This document shows, piece after piece, positions 4,445 to 5,546 of a stretch of 5,546 nucleotides of DNA. Where the stretch lies: NCBI GenBank assembly GCA_007280825.1, contig QYQI01000020.1, positions 1-5,546 of the forward strand. The letters run 5' to 3'. The notes below the pieces were generated by a model. It was not told where the DNA came from. It saw only the letters and a list, made by a program, of their open reading frames with translations, and ran no database searches. Numbering within the stretch: the first letter of the stretch is position 1; each line of letters begins with the position of its first letter. Made by a program: the position numbers and the translations under genes. Source of the DNA: Ignavibacteriales bacterium. Lineage in GTDB: Bacteria; Bacteroidota; Ignavibacteria; Ignavibacteriales; Melioribacteraceae.

Positions 4445-5546
4445 TTTAATGTCGTGACGATTTGAATTGGTTAAGTTGGCTGTCAAATTAGCTGACTATG
4501 AACCAAGGGAAATATGTTTTCGCACAGATCGTGGAGTTTCTACCCCAACGAATTTTTGACCGGATGGTTGAAGAGTACGATGGCAATAAATATGTTAAGC
4601 ATTTTACTTGCTGGAATCAGCTGCTCTGCATGATTTTCGGGCAATTGACCAATCGGGATAGCCTTCGGGATCTGATGGTTGCTCTGGATGCCCATAGCAA
4701 TAAATCTTATCATCTTGGTTTTGGCAAAAGCGTTACCCGAAGCAATCTGGCAAAGGCCAACGAAGTTCGGAGCAGCAAGATTTTCGAAGAGTTTGCCTAT
4801 CACATGATTGCGATCGCACGAAAAGCAAGGGAAAATGATGACTTCGAGATAAAAGGGAAGGTGTATGCTTTTGATTCTACTACCATTGATCTCTGCTTAA
4901 GTGTCTTCTGGTGGGCAAAGTTCCGTAAAGCCAAAGGCGGGATTAAACTCCATACCCTTTACGACATAACCACTCAGATTCCTGCTTTTGTTCATATTAC
5001 CCCGGCAACCGTCAATGATGTGAATGCAATGGATTATCTGATATATGAACCAGACGCGTACTACATTTTTGATAGAGGATATGTCGACTTTAAGAGGCTT
5101 CATCGGATAACTTTGCATTCCGCCTTCTTCGTGATACGAGGGAAGATCAACCTGAAGTTTAAAAGGATGTACTCTCGAAAAGTCAATAAAACCGGAGGTG
5201 TTAAATATGACCAAGTCGGTAAGCTGACTAGGTTCTATGTATCCCGGGATTATCCAGAGAAATTGCGAAGGGTTAAGTATTTTGATGAAGAAACCGAGCG
5301 AACTTTTATTTTCCTCACCAACAACTTCGACCTGACGGCTGAGCAGGTCGCACTCCTTTATAAAAACCGCTGGATGGTGGAACTTTTTTTTAAATGGATA
5401 AAGCAGCATCTCAAGATAAAATCATTTTGGGGTACAACCGAGAATGCGGTACGCATCCAGGTTTACTCCGCCTTGATTGCCTATTGCCTCGTCGCAATCG
5501 TGGGCACAGAATTAAAAATAAATCGTTCAACCTACGAAATTCTACA
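4445..5546 (+). mobile_element. IS4-family insertion sequence, left part (right end outside window)
   Basis: The element is recognised from its transposase. The left boundary is not resolved: it should fall in the AT-rich 107-base gap 4391-4497. I set the start at the outer edge of the inverted repeat as a placeholder. No terminal inverted repeat or target duplication can be verified, because the right end is outside the window. An alternative is that the left end overlaps the repeat core at 4406-4424, 74 to 92 bases before the transposase ATG. The quasi-palindrome TCGTGACGA lies in this gap. Confidence 0.6.
4498..5546 (+). CDS. IS4-family transposase (DUF4372 N-terminus, DDE domain), 3' end cut by window
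   Basis: 349 codons are visible from the ATG at 4498 with no stop, out of the roughly 380-410 usual for the group, so little is missing. It catalyses cut-and-paste style movement of its element. Residues 1 to about 75 match the DUF4372-type N-terminal domain (MNQGKYVFAQIVEFL, then KHFTCWNQLLCMIFGQLTNR and SLRDL). The DDE domain follows: Asp126 in FDSTTID, Asp192 in YIFDRGYVDF, and Glu295 in the IS4 signature Y288-x2-R291-x3-E295-x6-K302 (YKNRWMVELFFKWIK), which fits exactly. There is no internal stop or frameshift, so the enzyme looks intact up to the edge. It is transcribed away from the peptide operon, with 170 bases between the two start codons. Its GC content is clearly higher than that of the operon and resembles the left flank. 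The start gives the standard N-terminus of related transposases. Confidence 0.93.
   Translation, partial: MNQGKYVFAQIVEFLPQRIFDRMVEEYDGNKYVKHFTCWNQLLCMIFGQLTNRDSLRDLMVALDAHSNKSYHLGFGKSVTRSNLAKANEVRSSKIFEEFAYHMIAIARKARENDDFEIKGKVYAFDSTTIDLCLSVFWWAKFRKAKGGIKLHTLYDITTQIPAFVHITPATVNDVNAMDYLIYEPDAYYIFDRGYVDFKRLHRITLHSAFFVIRGKINLKFKRMYSRKVNKTGGVKYDQVGKLTRFYVSRDYPEKLRRVKYFDEETERTFIFLTNNFDLTAEQVALLYKNRWMVELFFKWIKQHLKIKSFWGTTENAVRIQVYSALIAYCLVAIVGTELKINRSTYEIL

Noticed and set aside
4540..5409. - strand ORFs of 87 and 170 residues opposite the transposase
   Set aside because: They are antisense to an intact DDE transposase with exact signature spacing; shadow frames.

Overview
The window looks like chromosomal DNA of a Bacteroidota bacterium, probably order Bacteroidales or a near relative. 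The evidence is a lipoprotein of the BF3164-like propeller type, a short NVEAL-like secreted peptide, an IS4-family transposase of the DUF4372 type, and start sites with no clear Shine-Dalgarno sequence. Assignment below the phylum is inference.

Left part (1-1009, + strand, moderate GC): the C-terminal end of a family 2 glycosyltransferase enters from outside the window. It is interrupted by an in-frame TGA at 249-251, after which recognisable sequence continues in the same frame to 450-452. A hairpin follows, and then a 147-residue cytoplasmic protein that I can only describe as faintly XRE/HTH-like.

Central part (about 1085-4444, visibly AT-richer, all genes on the - strand): five tightly packed genes. 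In transcription order they are a small Cys- and Pro-containing secreted peptide precursor (4327-4076), a perfect 15-bp intercistronic hairpin (4024-4057), a BF3164-like beta-propeller lipoprotein (4002-2959), a compact type I signal peptidase (2981-2409, overlapping the propeller gene by 23 bases), a lipoprotein with a CSSC thioredoxin-like motif (2396-1866), and a membrane-anchored thioredoxin-fold-like protein without a CxxC (1864-1244). This set suggests a dedicated export, cleavage and disulfide-handling route for the small peptide. The grouping and the motifs are read from the sequence; the pathway is a hypothesis.

The cassette is bracketed by an imperfect inverted repeat of about 70 bp (1085-1158 and 4376-4444) that contains an identical 19-bp core. 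The right copy is the upstream region of the peptide gene. The left copy is a diverged copy of it in opposite orientation beyond the last gene. It may be a relic of a second peptide gene, a recombination or inversion site, or a boundary of the acquired segment.

Right part (4498-5546, + strand): an IS4-family transposase, divergent from the peptide operon and running off the window edge. All three DDE residues and the YREK signature are present.

No tRNA, rRNA or CRISPR array is seen, and no gene-free stretch exceeds 300 bases. The longest is 1010-1243, which holds a terminator-like hairpin, the left inverted repeat and a weak hairpin at the end of the operon.
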